Shown: positions 1 to 9,173 of the stretch, one piece after another
How positions within the stretch are numbered: position 1 is the first letter of the stretch
How the letters are laid out: each line of letters begins with the position of its first letter
From: Thioploca ingrica
GTDB lineage: Bacteria; Pseudomonadota; Gammaproteobacteria; Beggiatoales; Beggiatoaceae
Length of the DNA stretch: 64,000 nucleotides
Reading direction: 5' to 3'
Assembly (NCBI GenBank): GCA_000828835.1
Contig: AP014633.1
Coordinates: 992,001 to 1,056,000, forward strand
The notes under the pieces: generated by a model
The model's input: the letters and a program-made list of their open reading frames with translations, nothing else
Told to the model about the DNA's origin: nothing
The model's database searches: none
Program-made: the position numbers and the translations under genes

Positions 1-841
1 AGGCATAAGCAAACTCAGTTTGATGGCAATGCGTTTGATGAGCGACGATAGTATCAACTTCGGCTAATAAATGAGACAGCGGTGGAATATTAAAATCTCG
101 TTCTAGCAAAGTTGGAAATACGCCAAAATGTTGATAAGCCACTGCAAGTAATCGCCAAACGGGATGAATAACATCGGCACCATGCGTGTCGATAATTAAA
201 TCCTCAGTTTCTTGGTAGTGACCGGCAATGTGGGCATATGCAATCCGTTTGGCGGGTAACGCTTTGAGATAGCTTTCGGCATCATAACCGTGATTAATGC
301 TGTTAACATAAATATTATTGACATCCAGTAACAAATCACAGTCAGCTTCCTCAAGGACGGCTTGAATAAAATCAATTTCTGCCATTTCTTGACCGGGTGC
401 GGCATAGTAAGAGATGTTTTCTATCGCTATGCGCCGTTCTAGAATGTCTTGAGTGCGGCGGATTCGTTCAGACACGTAGCGTACCGCTTCCGCAGTGAAG
501 GGAATCGGCATTAAATCATACAAATGGCCGTCATCGGCGCAATAACTCAGATGTTCACTGTAACACCGAATATGATGGATGGCTAAAAACTGTTTGACCC
601 GTTGTAAAAACGCTTCATCTAACGGTGCTGGACCACCTAAATTGAGGGACAAACCATGCGCAACGAAAGGATAACGTTCGGTGAAATAGCGTAAACGTTT
701 TCCCAAGCGCCCGCCAAGTCCAATCCAGTTCTCGGGGGCTAATTCCATAAATTGAATTTGCTCAGGTGATTGTTGTTCCAGCGAGTCTAACAAATCTCGC
801 CGGAACCCCAGCCCCGCGCCATGTACGGAATAAATTGTCAT
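1..841 (-). CDS. DUF692 (MbnB/BufB/HvfB-like) peptide-modifying iron enzyme, 3' end cut by window edge
   Basis: The minus-strand frame is open from an ATG at 841 to the window edge, giving 280 codons; family members are about 270-290 residues, so little is missing. It begins [19 protein letters not shown] and carries the family's TIM-barrel signatures: [41 protein letters not shown], and AYAHIAGHY followed by a DTHG motif, which supply His, Asp and Glu metal ligands. DUF692 enzymes are multinuclear iron oxygenases that turn cysteines of ribosomal peptides into oxazolone/thioamide or thiooxazole groups. The start lies 51 bp after the stop of the Cys-motif precursor gene at 893-1336, the usual substrate-enzyme order. 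A partner protein (BufC/HvfC, DUF2063) would be expected beyond the left edge. Family assignment is firm; the exact chemistry is inferred from the neighbour. Confidence 0.9.
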   Translation of the reverse strand, partial: MTIYSVHGAGLGFRRDLLDSLEQQSPEQIQFMELAPENWIGLGGRLGKRLRYFTERYPFVAHGLSLNLGGPAPLDEAFLQRVKQFLAIHHIRCYSEHLSYCADDGHLYDLMPIPFTAEAVRYVSERIRRTQDILERRIAIENISYYAAPGQEMAEIDFIQAVLEEADCDLLLDVNNIYVNSINHGYDAESYLKALPAKRIAYAHIAGHYQETEDLIIDTHGADVIHPVWRLLAVAYQHFGVFPTLLERDFNIPPLSHLLAEVDTIVAHQTHCHQTEFAYA

Positions 842-892
842 AGCGGTTGCCTCAAAAATAAATTAAGCTAAGGGGTAGCGCTTGGAGTATTT

Positions 893-1336
893 TTACTTCT
901 TACTTCCACATTTGCCTTCACCGCATTGGCCTTCTTTGCCTTTATTACCTTCAGCCGCTATTTTTTCAGCCTTGATCATTTTCATCATAGCTTGTTGTTG
1001 CGGTGTCATGGCCTTCATTTTAGCCTTTCTATCTTCGGCAGACATTCCTTCCATTTGAGTCATCATTTCAGTTACGGATTGTTTTAATTGTTCCTTTTCT
1101 GTTGGACTCATTGCATCGAGAAGTGCTTTGTCATCCTCAGTGAGTGCACCACACTTGCCTTCACCACATTTACCTTCACTGCCTTTGGCTTCAGCGACCA
1201 TATAGCCACTGGATAAATCACTCATTCCAAAAGGGTTATCTTGGGTATTAGCAATGGCAGTTTGTGCCAAGGAGACAGTGAAAACGGTACCCATAGCTAA
1301 GGCCAGCGGAGTTTTTCTAAAGGTTTCTTGAGACAT
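893..1336 (-). CDS. Bufferin/HvfA-like RiPP precursor with four EG(K/Q)CG motifs
   Basis: The 147-residue protein opens with a signal peptide (basic start, hydrophobic stretch at about 10-25, AIA-N cleavage site near 29/30). The mature part has two tandem motif pairs, EGKCGEGKCG at 54-63 and EGQCGEGKCG at 135-144, with four cysteines in all. Between them lies a charged helical segment with ten methionines at residues 76-120. EGKCG repeats are the known substrate motif of DUF692 enzymes in HvfA-type copper-binding peptides, and such an enzyme gene follows 51 bp downstream. The likely role is periplasmic or secreted copper binding by modified cysteines, perhaps helped by the methionines (inference). 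Upstream on the same strand is an AT-rich stretch that should hold the promoter. Confidence 0.85.
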   Translation of the reverse strand: MSQETFRKTPLALAMGTVFTVSLAQTAIANTQDNPFGMSDLSSGYMVAEAKGSEGKCGEGKCGALTEDDKALLDAMSPTEKEQLKQSVTEMMTQMEGMSAEDRKAKMKAMTPQQQAMMKMIKAEKIAAEGNKGKEGQCGEGKCGSKK

Positions 1337-1951
1337 TGTTATTGTTCTCCAATTAAGGGGTCATTTTCAATATGGTTTTATGACGAGGTCATTAATACCA
1401 TTTCTTATTAAAAAATTTTACTACCTTGTAAAAGATAGCTTAATTTTAACAGTTAATCAATTATTCGTTTTTAGTGGGTATTTTTTTATTAGACGTAATT
1501 GAACTTTCCAAAACAGCTAAAAAGTGGTTCAATTAAACCAAGTGTAGAATCACAAGTCTATTTTAATCCGATAGCTAAAGTAAAACAGCTGATGAGACGT
1601 TGGCTTATCTATTAATTTGTGATCATTATAATAAGTTAACAGCGAAAAATAGGTGATTTTGCTAGTTATTTTACAGCCTTGCTAGCATAGAAATTAAAAA
1701 ATTATCTATTGTGATATATTTATTATATATACTAATTATAATATATTATATTATTATCTTATAAAGCTATTTATAGATTGTAAAATACTATTTTTTGATT
1801 ATAAACTAGTAAAAATTTATTACTTTATTGCAAATAAAGACTAAACTAAATTGATAAAAATTGATATACTACTTTATGATTATAAAATAACTAACAATTG
1901 TAATTATAATTTATCATTATTAAGTAATAATCTATATTAAAATAATCCATT
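1337..1951. other. AT-rich intergenic region with a tamB-leader duplicate
   Basis: No open frame of convincing length was found. It holds the upstream copy of a 138-bp repeat (1476-1613), then very AT-rich sequence with runs such as tatattatatattatt-like tracts up to the start of the gene at 1952. It must carry the promoter of the precursor gene at 893-1336 and possibly that of the gene at 1952; no clear promoter boxes could be chosen by eye. Confidence 0.6.
1476..1613 (+). repeat. Direct repeat, copy 1: duplicate of tamB upstream region and first codons
   Basis: This stretch matches 3462-3601 over its whole length with only a small number of substitutions. It includes the counterpart of the tamB start at 1592, reading MRRWLIY and then a stop, where true tamB reads MKRWLLY. 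After the match ends, gtgatcattat at 1619-1629 again matches tamB 3627-3637, so copy 1 is a decayed tamB 5' end with a short deletion. Confidence 0.9.
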
Positions 1952-2302
1952 ATGCCAGATATTAACATTAAATCATTTAATCAATTAGTAGAAATGCTAG
2001 AAAAAATGGCGGAAGGTGTAAAAAGACACCAACAAGAGGATGATTTTCCATCTGTTATTAAGGAAGATTATTTACGCACCTCAAAAAATCAACTTGAAGA
2101 TCTACGTGGTTCTTATGAAGAAGCCTCTGGTAGAGCTAAACGACTTCAAAATGAGTATCGTGAGTCTGAAGCGAAGATTCGGGGAGAATTATCTCGTTTC
2201 AAGAGTATAGTTTATGGTTTTTATGGTAAGAAAAATCCTATTGTGACCGACTTTGGAATTAGACCATTTAAAGAGAAAACGGTGAAAAAGAAGGATAAAT
2301 GA
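1952..2302 (+). CDS. Hypothetical coiled-coil protein
   Basis: This is a 116-residue protein with no recognised family. Residues 5-90 are rich in Glu, Lys and Gln with heptad-like spacing, as in coiled coils (for example NQLEDLRGSYEEASGRAKRL). The tail holds KKNPIVTDFGIRPFKEKT and a basic end. No signal peptide or membrane segment is visible. The start ATG has no strong ribosome site; the leader is extremely AT-rich. The gene lies inside the segment bracketed by the two tamB-leader copies, next to a dead esterase, so it may have arrived with that segment. A structural or adaptor role is only a guess. Confidence 0.6.
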   Translation: MPDINIKSFNQLVEMLEKMAEGVKRHQQEDDFPSVIKEDYLRTSKNQLEDLRGSYEEASGRAKRLQNEYRESEAKIRGELSRFKSIVYGFYGKKNPIVTDFGIRPFKEKTVKKKDK

Positions 2303-2466
2303 AGAAATATCTAGGTAGGATTAACGACGTGTTTTATTGTTCACCTTTTGTATAATATTTATTATCATTATTTAATGTTTTCGGTGAGGAATTCTATGTT
2401 TTTGCTAATCCTACCTGGCTACCTACGCTAACAATAACTTAATCATAGGGAGAAAATAAAGTGTAA

Positions 2467-3148
2467 AATGAGGAACAACCCTCTATACAATCTAATGTTC
2501 CGGTTCCTTGTAAAAAAGCCTCTTGGGACAAGGTTACTACCGATGTTAAAACTGCACTAGAAACAGTTTATTACTCTAACGCCTATAACCCAAATAACGA
2601 AAAAATAGCCTTAGTTTGTTTTTTTACGGGTGCTCATCTAGCAACTTGGTTGGCTTTTAATGCGACAGACAAGATTAGTGGAGTGGTTATTTTAGGAGCA
2701 CCAGTTAACTTTGCTGATACGAATGCTTACTATACCGCTAGTTCTAAAATAAAGAACTGTTCTTCTGAAGAAGAAAACTATAACCCCTTTAAAGATTTAA
2801 TCGATCGTTTCATCCCTTTGACAGATGAAAAAAATTACCTCTAATTCTTTTCCTACGCAAGCAATTTCTACCCCAGGATTACCCCCATTCTTCGCAGTAC
2901 ACGGCATAAGAGATACGGTAGTTCCATTTCAACAATCTTTAGCATTTTGTTTAGCCTTATCTGGTGATCAAGAGTGGGAAAGCCATGTTAATGGTTTATT
3001 CTCAGGTAAAACCAAGCTCACGTCAGAGGATTTAACGCAATTAGTAACGCAACAATATCCAGATAATCCAACATCAAAAGAAATTACTGCCAGAGATACC
3101 CAACAAACAGCACTAACTCGCATTGGAGAAAAATTAGCTATCAGATGA
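2467..3148 (+). pseudogene. Decayed alpha/beta hydrolase (esterase-like)
   Basis: Two overlapping frames join into one alpha/beta hydrolase-like protein. The first frame is open from just after a stop at 2464-2466, without a usable ATG, and runs to 2844; it reads IALVCFFTGAHLATWLAFNA, where active relatives have a G-x-S-x-G-G nucleophile elbow before HLA. The nucleophile serine is therefore gone. The second frame continues from about 2825 to 3148 with FFAVHGIRDTVVPFQQSLAF, the typical His/Asp-region signature. The switch is at a run of seven A at about 2828. A lost start, frameshift and missing serine make this a pseudogene. The original was probably an acylglycerol or peptide-like lipase/esterase. 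Confidence 0.75.
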
Positions 3149-3188
3149 TTTTGAGATTTTGTTTACTACTAAAACTAGTGTTAACCCA

Positions 3189-3376
3189 GCACGTAGGCTG
3201 GGTTGAGGAACGAAACCCAGCTGAAAAGTAAAACACGGTGACATTAATTCAGGGAGAGACCGGTGAGAGATTGAAAATATTCTTCTGGTCATCATTGTGT
3301 AATCTATGGGGTTGATCTCCTTAATTGGGCTACCAATAACAAATAAGCTGGGTTTCGTTCCTCAACCCAGCCTACT
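3189..3376. repeat. Inverted repeat pair (ggctgggttgagg...)
   Basis: About 30 bp at 3191-3221 reads ggctgggttgaggaacgaaa and continues to cccagct; its reverse complement stands at about 3346-3375. The two arms are separated by about 125 bp without an open frame. The layout is that of a small non-coding palindromic element. It lies in the tamB-leader duplication segment. Confidence 0.7.
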
Positions 3377-3387
3377 CGTGCTGTACC

Positions 3388-3446
3388 GCACCGCTCTAGC
3401 GGTGCCATACGCATTCCCACGCTGGAGCGTGGGAACGAGAGAACGA
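3388..3446. repeat. Short hairpin repeats upstream of tamB
   Basis: Two perfect short palindromes occur in a row: accgctctagcggt at about 3390-3403 and ttcccacgctggagcgtgggaa at about 3413-3435, followed by a gagaacgaga tract. These look like dispersed-repeat debris. A minus-strand frame across this region (3304-3519) is repeat-derived and not a gene. Confidence 0.55.
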
Positions 3447-3461
3447 GAGAGAGAGATTTTT

Positions 3462-3601
3462 GGGTATTTTTTTTATGAGACGTGATTGAACTTTCCAAAA
3501 CAGCTAAAAAGTGGTCCAATTAAATTAAAGTGTAGAATCGCAAGTCTATTTTAATCCGATAGCTAAAGTAAAACAGCTTATGAAACGTTGGCTTCTCTAT
3601 T
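3462..3601 (+). repeat. Direct repeat, copy 2: tamB upstream region and first codons
   Basis: This copy is joined to the intact tamB and includes its start at 3580. It matches 1476-1613. The space between the copies (about 1.85 kb) holds the coiled-coil gene, the esterase pseudogene and palindromic repeats. Confidence 0.9.
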
Positions 3602-6600
3602 CACTGATAGCTTTGTTCGTTTTGTTCGTGATCATTATCAGTGGATCCATTTGGATAGTAACGACTGAATCCGGGTTACATTTTGTTGTCAATCAGGTTC
3701 AACAATGGGCACCCGGTCAATTGCAGATTAAAAGTTTGACCGGACGATTGTCTGATAACCTTAGTTTTAAGGAATTTTCTTATCAACATGCGGATACTAG
3801 CATTGCTATTGATTCCTTTCAATTGCATTGGGAGGGTAGTGCTTTATTTAAAAGAAAATTACATATCAATCAATTGTATATTGATGGTATCAATGCCCAT
3901 TTTCCCAAAAGTGAGAACAAAGAATCCACGCCGCTAAAAATTCCAGATATTCGCTTACCCTTCTCGATTGCTTTAGACGACGTCAAAATCAACCAAGTGA
4001 CCATTAATTCGGCTGAAGCTAAACCAGTTGTGATTGATAACATTGAGTTACGTTCAAATACCACGGATAAGTTATCACTACAACATTTACAAATCAATTC
4101 GCCTTTATTTCAGGCCAAATTAGTTGGTGAAGTTGGTTTAATTACACCGCATCCAATCCAACTTGACCTGGATTGGTCAGCACATTTGCCTCAATTCACG
4201 GTAGTTGGACAAGGTCAATTAAGTGGTGACACCCAAAAATTAGTGTTAACTCACACCATCAGCAAACCGCTAGCAGTAGAAATAACCGCGACAGCTAAAG
4301 ATCTATTGGGGAAGTTAAATGGAGATGCCCACTTGCAATGGCAAGAAATTGACTGGCCATTCAATGCACCCCAGGTTCAGGACTATCTGGTTCGTAGTCA
4401 ACAAGGTCAGCTTAATTTAACTGGTTCACTCGAAAATTATCATATTGATTTTAAATCTAAAGTTTCTGGTAAAAAAATCCCGCTGGGTGATTGGACCATG
4501 CTGGCGCAAGGAAATCATCAAGAATTAAAGTTAGAAAAGTTGTCTAGCCGCTGGTTACAAGGTGAAGTTGATGCCGTTGGACAAGTGAGTTGGAGTCCAC
4601 AATTGGCTGGGCAAATCCAGTTAGATGTAGATGAAATTAATTTGCGCGAATTTTGGCCGGGTTGGCCAGAATTATTAAGGTTAGACAGTCAATTAATCGC
4701 TGAATTAGAAAAAGATTCATTTAAGATTAAAAAATTAACCTTAGATTTACCGGCAACCGCCACGCAACTGACTTTACAAGGTGAAGGTTTGCTCGCTGGT
4801 GCGCATTCTCGCCTGAATACTGCCACGCTAACCTGGCAAGATTTACAGTGGCCACTCCTGGGTGAAACCACCGTGGTAAAAAGTAACCGAGGTAAAATAA
4901 ATTTAGCGGGTAATTTACAAAATTATCAGCTGGATTTAGATACGCAATTAATGGGTAATCATCTACCGAATAGTCATTGGTTAATTCAAGGTCAAGGTAA
5001 TCTGCAACAATTACAAATCAAATCATTACGCACGGAGACTTTACAAGGATTGATTGCGGCGACCGGTAAAGTCAGTTGGAAACCGAAACTAACCGCCCAA
5101 ATTGACCTCCAGGCTGATCAATTGATGATAAAAGAATTATGGCCCAATTGGCCGGAACCTTTAAGATTAAATAGTCAATTGGTGGCGCAACTGGATGATA
5201 AAGATTTTAAAATAAATCAGTTAAGCTTGAACATCCCCCAAACAGCGACGCAACTGACTCTGCAAGGCGAAGGCACACTCACACCGAACACCCCTCAGTT
5301 AAAAGTAGCTACTTTGCAATGGCAAAAGGTTCAATGGCCTTTAGCCGGTGAGAAACCGATGATAACGAGTTCTCATGGCCAATTGAACTTAGCGGGCACC
5401 ATGCAAAATTATCAACTGACATTAGCTACCCAATTAGCCGGTGCGCAATTTCCCCCGGGACGCTGGCAGCTAGCTGGACAGGGGGATAAGCAACAATTTG
5501 ATATTCAATCCCTAGATTCGAGTTGGTTAGAAGGTGCACTGCATGGGACTGGCAAAGTGGCTTGGCAACCTCACTTAGACGCCCAAGTTAATCTCAATGC
5601 TGAACAACTCAGTATTAAAGATTTTTGGTCAAAATGGCCAGAACCATTAAGAATGAATAGCCAATTAAAGGCAACGCTAGCTGGTGATAAATTTAATATT
5701 CAACAATTTGAAATCGAGTTACCGCTAACCGCAACTCATCTGGCTTTGCAAGGTCAAGGAACCGTAGCGGGTAAAAACAGTCAATTAGAACAAGCTCAGC
5801 TAACTTGGCAACAAATTCAATGGCCACTGAGCGGTAAAACGGCGCTGGTGAGCAGTAAGCAGGGGCAACTGGATGTCAGCGGGACTTTACAAAATTACCG
5901 AGTTAAGTTAGAGACTCATTTAAGCGGTGCTCAAGTTCCCAGTGGTCAATGGCTAATTCACGGCCAAGGCAATGGTCAACAATTGACTATCGAGTCACTG
6001 CGTAGCCAAATTTTGGCGGGAGAATTAGCTGGTCAGGGTCAAATGGCTTGGCAACCTACTTTAGCCGCCCAAGTGGTTTTAAAGGCTAATCAACTCAATC
6101 TGCAACCGCTTTGGGGACAATGGCCAGCGGAATTAAAATTAAACAGTCAGTTAACAGCGAATCTGACTGGCGATCAATTTAAGCTTGAACAATGGCAAAT
6201 TCATTTACCTCAAACCAATACCCAATTATCTTTGCGTGGTGAGGGGATGTTGGCTGGTAACAACAGTCGCTTTGACAGTAGCCTATCCTGGCAAAATCTG
6301 TCTTGGCCCTTAGTCGCAGCAAAACCAGCCGAGAAATTAGCTTATAGTCACAACGGTCAGTTTTTGGCGAAAGGTACCTTACAAAACTATCAATTACAAT
6401 TAGATACCCAAGTTGAAGGTAAAAATATTCCGTCAGGACGATGGCAAGCGACCGGACAAGGTGATAGTCGTCATCTCCAATTGCAAACGGTACAAGGTCA
6501 AATTTTACAAGGGATGCTTAATTTACAAGGTGAAGTTGGTTGGCAACCCGAACGATATTGGCAGTTAGTGTTGAAAGGCGATCGCCTCAATCCAGGGGTG

Positions 6601-9063
6601 CAATGGACCCAATGGCCAGGTCAACTGGGGTTGAATATCCAAAGTCAAGGTCGGATTAATCAAGGTATTCTCGAAACCCAATTGCGAATTAAACCCTTGC
6701 AAGGTCAATTACGCAACTATCCGCTTCAACTCCAAACCGAAGTCACTATCAAAGGTCAAGAATATCAAGTCAAGCAACTGGAATTAAAATCTGGGCCAAA
6801 CACTATCACGGCCGGGGGTCAACTGGGTCAACATTCGCAATTAAAATGGGCAATGAATATACCGAATCTAGCGACCTTATTACCCGATGGCCAGGGTAAA
6901 ATAAACGGTAAAGGTTTGGTTACTGGTCCACTCAACTTGCCTCACCTTATCGCGCAGGTGGAAGCCAATTCTCTGGCTTTTCAAGCTAAGCAATTAGCGG
7001 CATTACAAGCCAATGTTGATATTAATTTACTTAGCCAGCAAGATTTGCAAGTTAAGGTATTAGCCACTAATTTTAACCAAGGCAACACGCAAATTAAGCA
7101 ATTCAGCTTAGAAGGTCAAGGTACGTTTGCTTCGCATTCGCTGCTCGCTAAAGTCGACTCATCCCTTAATCAAATGACATTGCAATTAAAAGGCGGCTTT
7201 GTTGCACCGCGTTGGCAAGGACAACTACAACAATTGAATCTCACCACCGCCAAGGCTGGTCATTGGCAATTACAAGCACCCAGTTCGCTGATGTTATCAC
7301 CTACGGCAGCCCAGTTAACTGAAAGTTGTTTGCATAATCAGCAAGATGCCAAATTATGCACTCAATTCAATTGGCAACCACAAGCGGAGAGTCGGGTACA
7401 AATTTTACTTAATCGATTACCGCTCAATTTGGCACGTATGGCTTTACCTGAGACGACTGATTTAACTGGCACAGTTGAGGGCAAGATAGCAGCGAGTTTA
7501 CAGCCGAGTGGTGAAGTAAAATCGGCGGTGTTAATTAATGTATCACCGGGTATAGTTACCACTGATTTGAGCAATGAGACGAAAAAATTAGCCTTTCAAG
7601 GTGGCACATTCCAGTTACAAATTAATCCACAACAAGGTTTAGCAGCTAACTTAAACTTAGGTTTGTTTAAAGCTAATGATATTCAAGGAATACTCAACTT
7701 ACCCCACTTGACCCATTTACCTCCCCAGGGAAAGCAACCTTTACAAGGGGAATTTAAAGTCCATTTTCCAGATTTAGCACAATTACCCCGGTTAGTTAAT
7801 CAAGTTGAAAATGTTCGGGGTCAAGTCAATCTGGATGTGGCTTTAAACGGCACTTTGGCTACACCCCAAGTCCAAGGACAAATCCGCATCCAAGAAGCCG
7901 CACTCGATTTACCCGATTTGGGACTGGAAATGAGGAATTTTAATTTACTGGTCAAGAATCAAGCCGCTGAAACTTTGCAACTGCAAGCCAGCCTTAATTC
8001 CGGTAAAACCGGGCAATTAAATCTCCAAGGAGAAATGTTATCAGCGCTTAACCCCAATTGGCAGGCTAATTTAACCATCAGTGGCAAAGATTTCGAGGCT
8101 ATTAATACCCCCATTGCTTGGGCATTAATTTCACCCGATCTCAAAATTCAGTTACTCCCGGGTCGCATTGACGTCACTGGGGAAGTGACTGTTCCGCAGG
8201 CGTTGATTACCCCCTCCAAAACTGAAAATACGGCCATTATGGTTTCAAAAGACCTTATCAAAATTAACCCGCATGATTCAGAACCCCCAAAAGAATCCCA
8301 GCTAGCTAAAAAATTGGCTATTTCTAGTCGAGTTAAAGTGATTTTAGGTGATAAAGTCAGTTTCAAAGGCGCTGGTTTTAAAAGCCGCATAGAAGGTGCA
8401 CTGGTGGCCAGTAATCAACCGGGTAAAACGACCATAGGTAATGGTGAATTGAAAATTGTTGAAGGCTCTTATAAAGCGTATGGTCAAAATTTGAAGATTG
8501 ATCAAGGGCGAATTATTTTCACCGGGGGTTCGGTAGAAAATCCGGGATTAGATATTAAAGCTTATCGCCGGATTAAAAATGCCGGTAAGAATTATCACCA
8601 ACTGGATATTGGTGATGACGATGTCGTTGCGGGAGTGTACATCCAAGGTACCGCTCAATCGCCACAATTAACTTTATTTTCGATTCCGTCATTAGATGAA
8701 AGTAATACCCTCTCTTACATTATATTAGGCAAACCGGCCGCTCAAGCGACTGAAAGTGAAGGAAATGCCTTATTTAAAGCCGCAACCGCCATGTCGTTAA
8801 AAGAAGGGGATTCACTTACCCAAAAAATTGGACAGCAAGTCGGTTTTGATGAAGTCGGCATTAGTTCCGAAGGCGGTGTTGAAGAAGCCGCATTGGTGGT
8901 TGGTAAATATCTCACGCCCGGTTTATACGTAAGTTATGGAGTGGGTTTATTTGATGGGAGTAATATTTTGCGAATGCGCTACGAACTGACTCGGCGACTC
9001 ACTGTTGAGACAGAAACTGGAACCCAAAGTGGAGTGGATTTGCGTTATACCTGGGAACGCTAG
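3580..9063 (+). CDS. tamB: TamB-like translocation and assembly module protein, enlarged
   Basis: The 1827-residue protein has an N-terminal membrane anchor at about 5-28, a long repetitive middle, and a C-terminal DUF490/TamB domain from about residue 1500, ending SGVDLRYTWER as is usual for this family. TamB spans the periplasm and, with the outer-membrane partner TamA, helps outer-membrane protein or lipid traffic. E. coli TamB is 1259 residues, so this one is much longer. The extra length comes from tandem units of 162 residues: Trp-Pro anchors fall at residues 359, 521, 683, 845 and 1009, with a second set at 259, 424, 586, 748 and 909. TamA is not in the window. The start lies in a duplicated leader (copy 2 of the direct repeat). 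A TamB-like AsmA relative is the only alternative. Confidence 0.93.
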   Translation: MKRWLLYSLIALFVLFVIIISGSIWIVTTESGLHFVVNQVQQWAPGQLQIKSLTGRLSDNLSFKEFSYQHADTSIAIDSFQLHWEGSALFKRKLHINQLYIDGINAHFPKSENKESTPLKIPDIRLPFSIALDDVKINQVTINSAEAKPVVIDNIELRSNTTDKLSLQHLQINSPLFQAKLVGEVGLITPHPIQLDLDWSAHLPQFTVVGQGQLSGDTQKLVLTHTISKPLAVEITATAKDLLGKLNGDAHLQWQEIDWPFNAPQVQDYLVRSQQGQLNLTGSLENYHIDFKSKVSGKKIPLGDWTMLAQGNHQELKLEKLSSRWLQGEVDAVGQVSWSPQLAGQIQLDVDEINLREFWPGWPELLRLDSQLIAELEKDSFKIKKLTLDLPATATQLTLQGEGLLAGAHSRLNTATLTWQDLQWPLLGETTVVKSNRGKINLAGNLQNYQLDLDTQLMGNHLPNSHWLIQGQGNLQQLQIKSLRTETLQGLIAATGKVSWKPKLTAQIDLQADQLMIKELWPNWPEPLRLNSQLVAQLDDKDFKINQLSLNIPQTATQLTLQGEGTLTPNTPQLKVATLQWQKVQWPLAGEKPMITSSHGQLNLAGTMQNYQLTLATQLAGAQFPPGRWQLAGQGDKQQFDIQSLDSSWLEGALHGTGKVAWQPHLDAQVNLNAEQLSIKDFWSKWPEPLRMNSQLKATLAGDKFNIQQFEIELPLTATHLALQGQGTVAGKNSQLEQAQLTWQQIQWPLSGKTALVSSKQGQLDVSGTLQNYRVKLETHLSGAQVPSGQWLIHGQGNGQQLTIESLRSQILAGELAGQGQMAWQPTLAAQVVLKANQLNLQPLWGQWPAELKLNSQLTANLTGDQFKLEQWQIHLPQTNTQLSLRGEGMLAGNNSRFDSSLSWQNLSWPLVAAKPAEKLAYSHNGQFLAKGTLQNYQLQLDTQVEGKNIPSGRWQATGQGDSRHLQLQTVQGQILQGMLNLQGEVGWQPERYWQLVLKGDRLNPGVQWTQWPGQLGLNIQSQGRINQGILETQLRIKPLQGQLRNYPLQLQTEVTIKGQEYQVKQLELKSGPNTITAGGQLGQHSQLKWAMNIPNLATLLPDGQGKINGKGLVTGPLNLPHLIAQVEANSLAFQAKQLAALQANVDINLLSQQDLQVKVLATNFNQGNTQIKQFSLEGQGTFASHSLLAKVDSSLNQMTLQLKGGFVAPRWQGQLQQLNLTTAKAGHWQLQAPSSLMLSPTAAQLTESCLHNQQDAKLCTQFNWQPQAESRVQILLNRLPLNLARMALPETTDLTGTVEGKIAASLQPSGEVKSAVLINVSPGIVTTDLSNETKKLAFQGGTFQLQINPQQGLAANLNLGLFKANDIQGILNLPHLTHLPPQGKQPLQGEFKVHFPDLAQLPRLVNQVENVRGQVNLDVALNGTLATPQVQGQIRIQEAALDLPDLGLEMRNFNLLVKNQAAETLQLQASLNSGKTGQLNLQGEMLSALNPNWQANLTISGKDFEAINTPIAWALISPDLKIQLLPGRIDVTGEVTVPQALITPSKTENTAIMVSKDLIKINPHDSEPPKESQLAKKLAISSRVKVILGDKVSFKGAGFKSRIEGALVASNQPGKTTIGNGELKIVEGSYKAYGQNLKIDQGRIIFTGGSVENPGLDIKAYRRIKNAGKNYHQLDIGDDDVVAGVYIQGTAQSPQLTLFSIPSLDESNTLSYIILGKPAAQATESEGNALFKAATAMSLKEGDSLTQKIGQQVGFDEVGISSEGGVEEAALVVGKYLTPGLYVSYGVGLFDGSNILRMRYELTRRLTVETETGTQSGVDLRYTWER
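4639..6640 (+). repeat. Tandem 486-bp coding repeats inside tamB
   Basis: Each unit encodes an EFWPxWPExL-like block, then TATQLTLQGEG, QWPL, GQLNLAG, LQNYQL and GQG signatures, in the same order. Spacing of the Trp anchors is 162, 162, 162 and 164 residues. The near-constant period suggests growth by unequal duplication of one unit. Confidence 0.85.
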
Positions 9064-9067
9064 GTTT

Positions 9068-9173
9068 CACTGCCATTAAGTTAAGCTGATTTAAACCACC
9101 CCTCACTCCCCTCCTTACTAAGGAGGGGAAGGGGGTGGTTGTCAACTTGATCCTTAACTTAATGGCAATAACG
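9068..9173. repeat. Palindromic element with TTAACTTAATGGCA ends, possible tamB terminator
   Basis: The left end reads cactgccattaagttaag and the right end cttaacttaatggcaataac, as inverted ends. Inside is a strong nested hairpin: cccctcctta (9108-9117) pairs with taaggagggg (9119-9128), flanked by aaccacccc/ggggtggtt. It begins 5 bp after the tamB stop and could end its transcript. The same end sequence recurs near 12430, 29863-29998 and 33890-34078. Confidence 0.75.

Noticed and set aside
196..405. Minus-strand frame of 69 codons near the left edge
   Set aside because: It lies wholly inside the DUF692 gene in another frame and has no family features.
3304..3519. Minus-strand frame of 71 codons upstream of tamB
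   Set aside because: It is built from palindromic repeats (ggctgggttgagg, cacgctggagcgtg); repeats of this kind produce chance frames.
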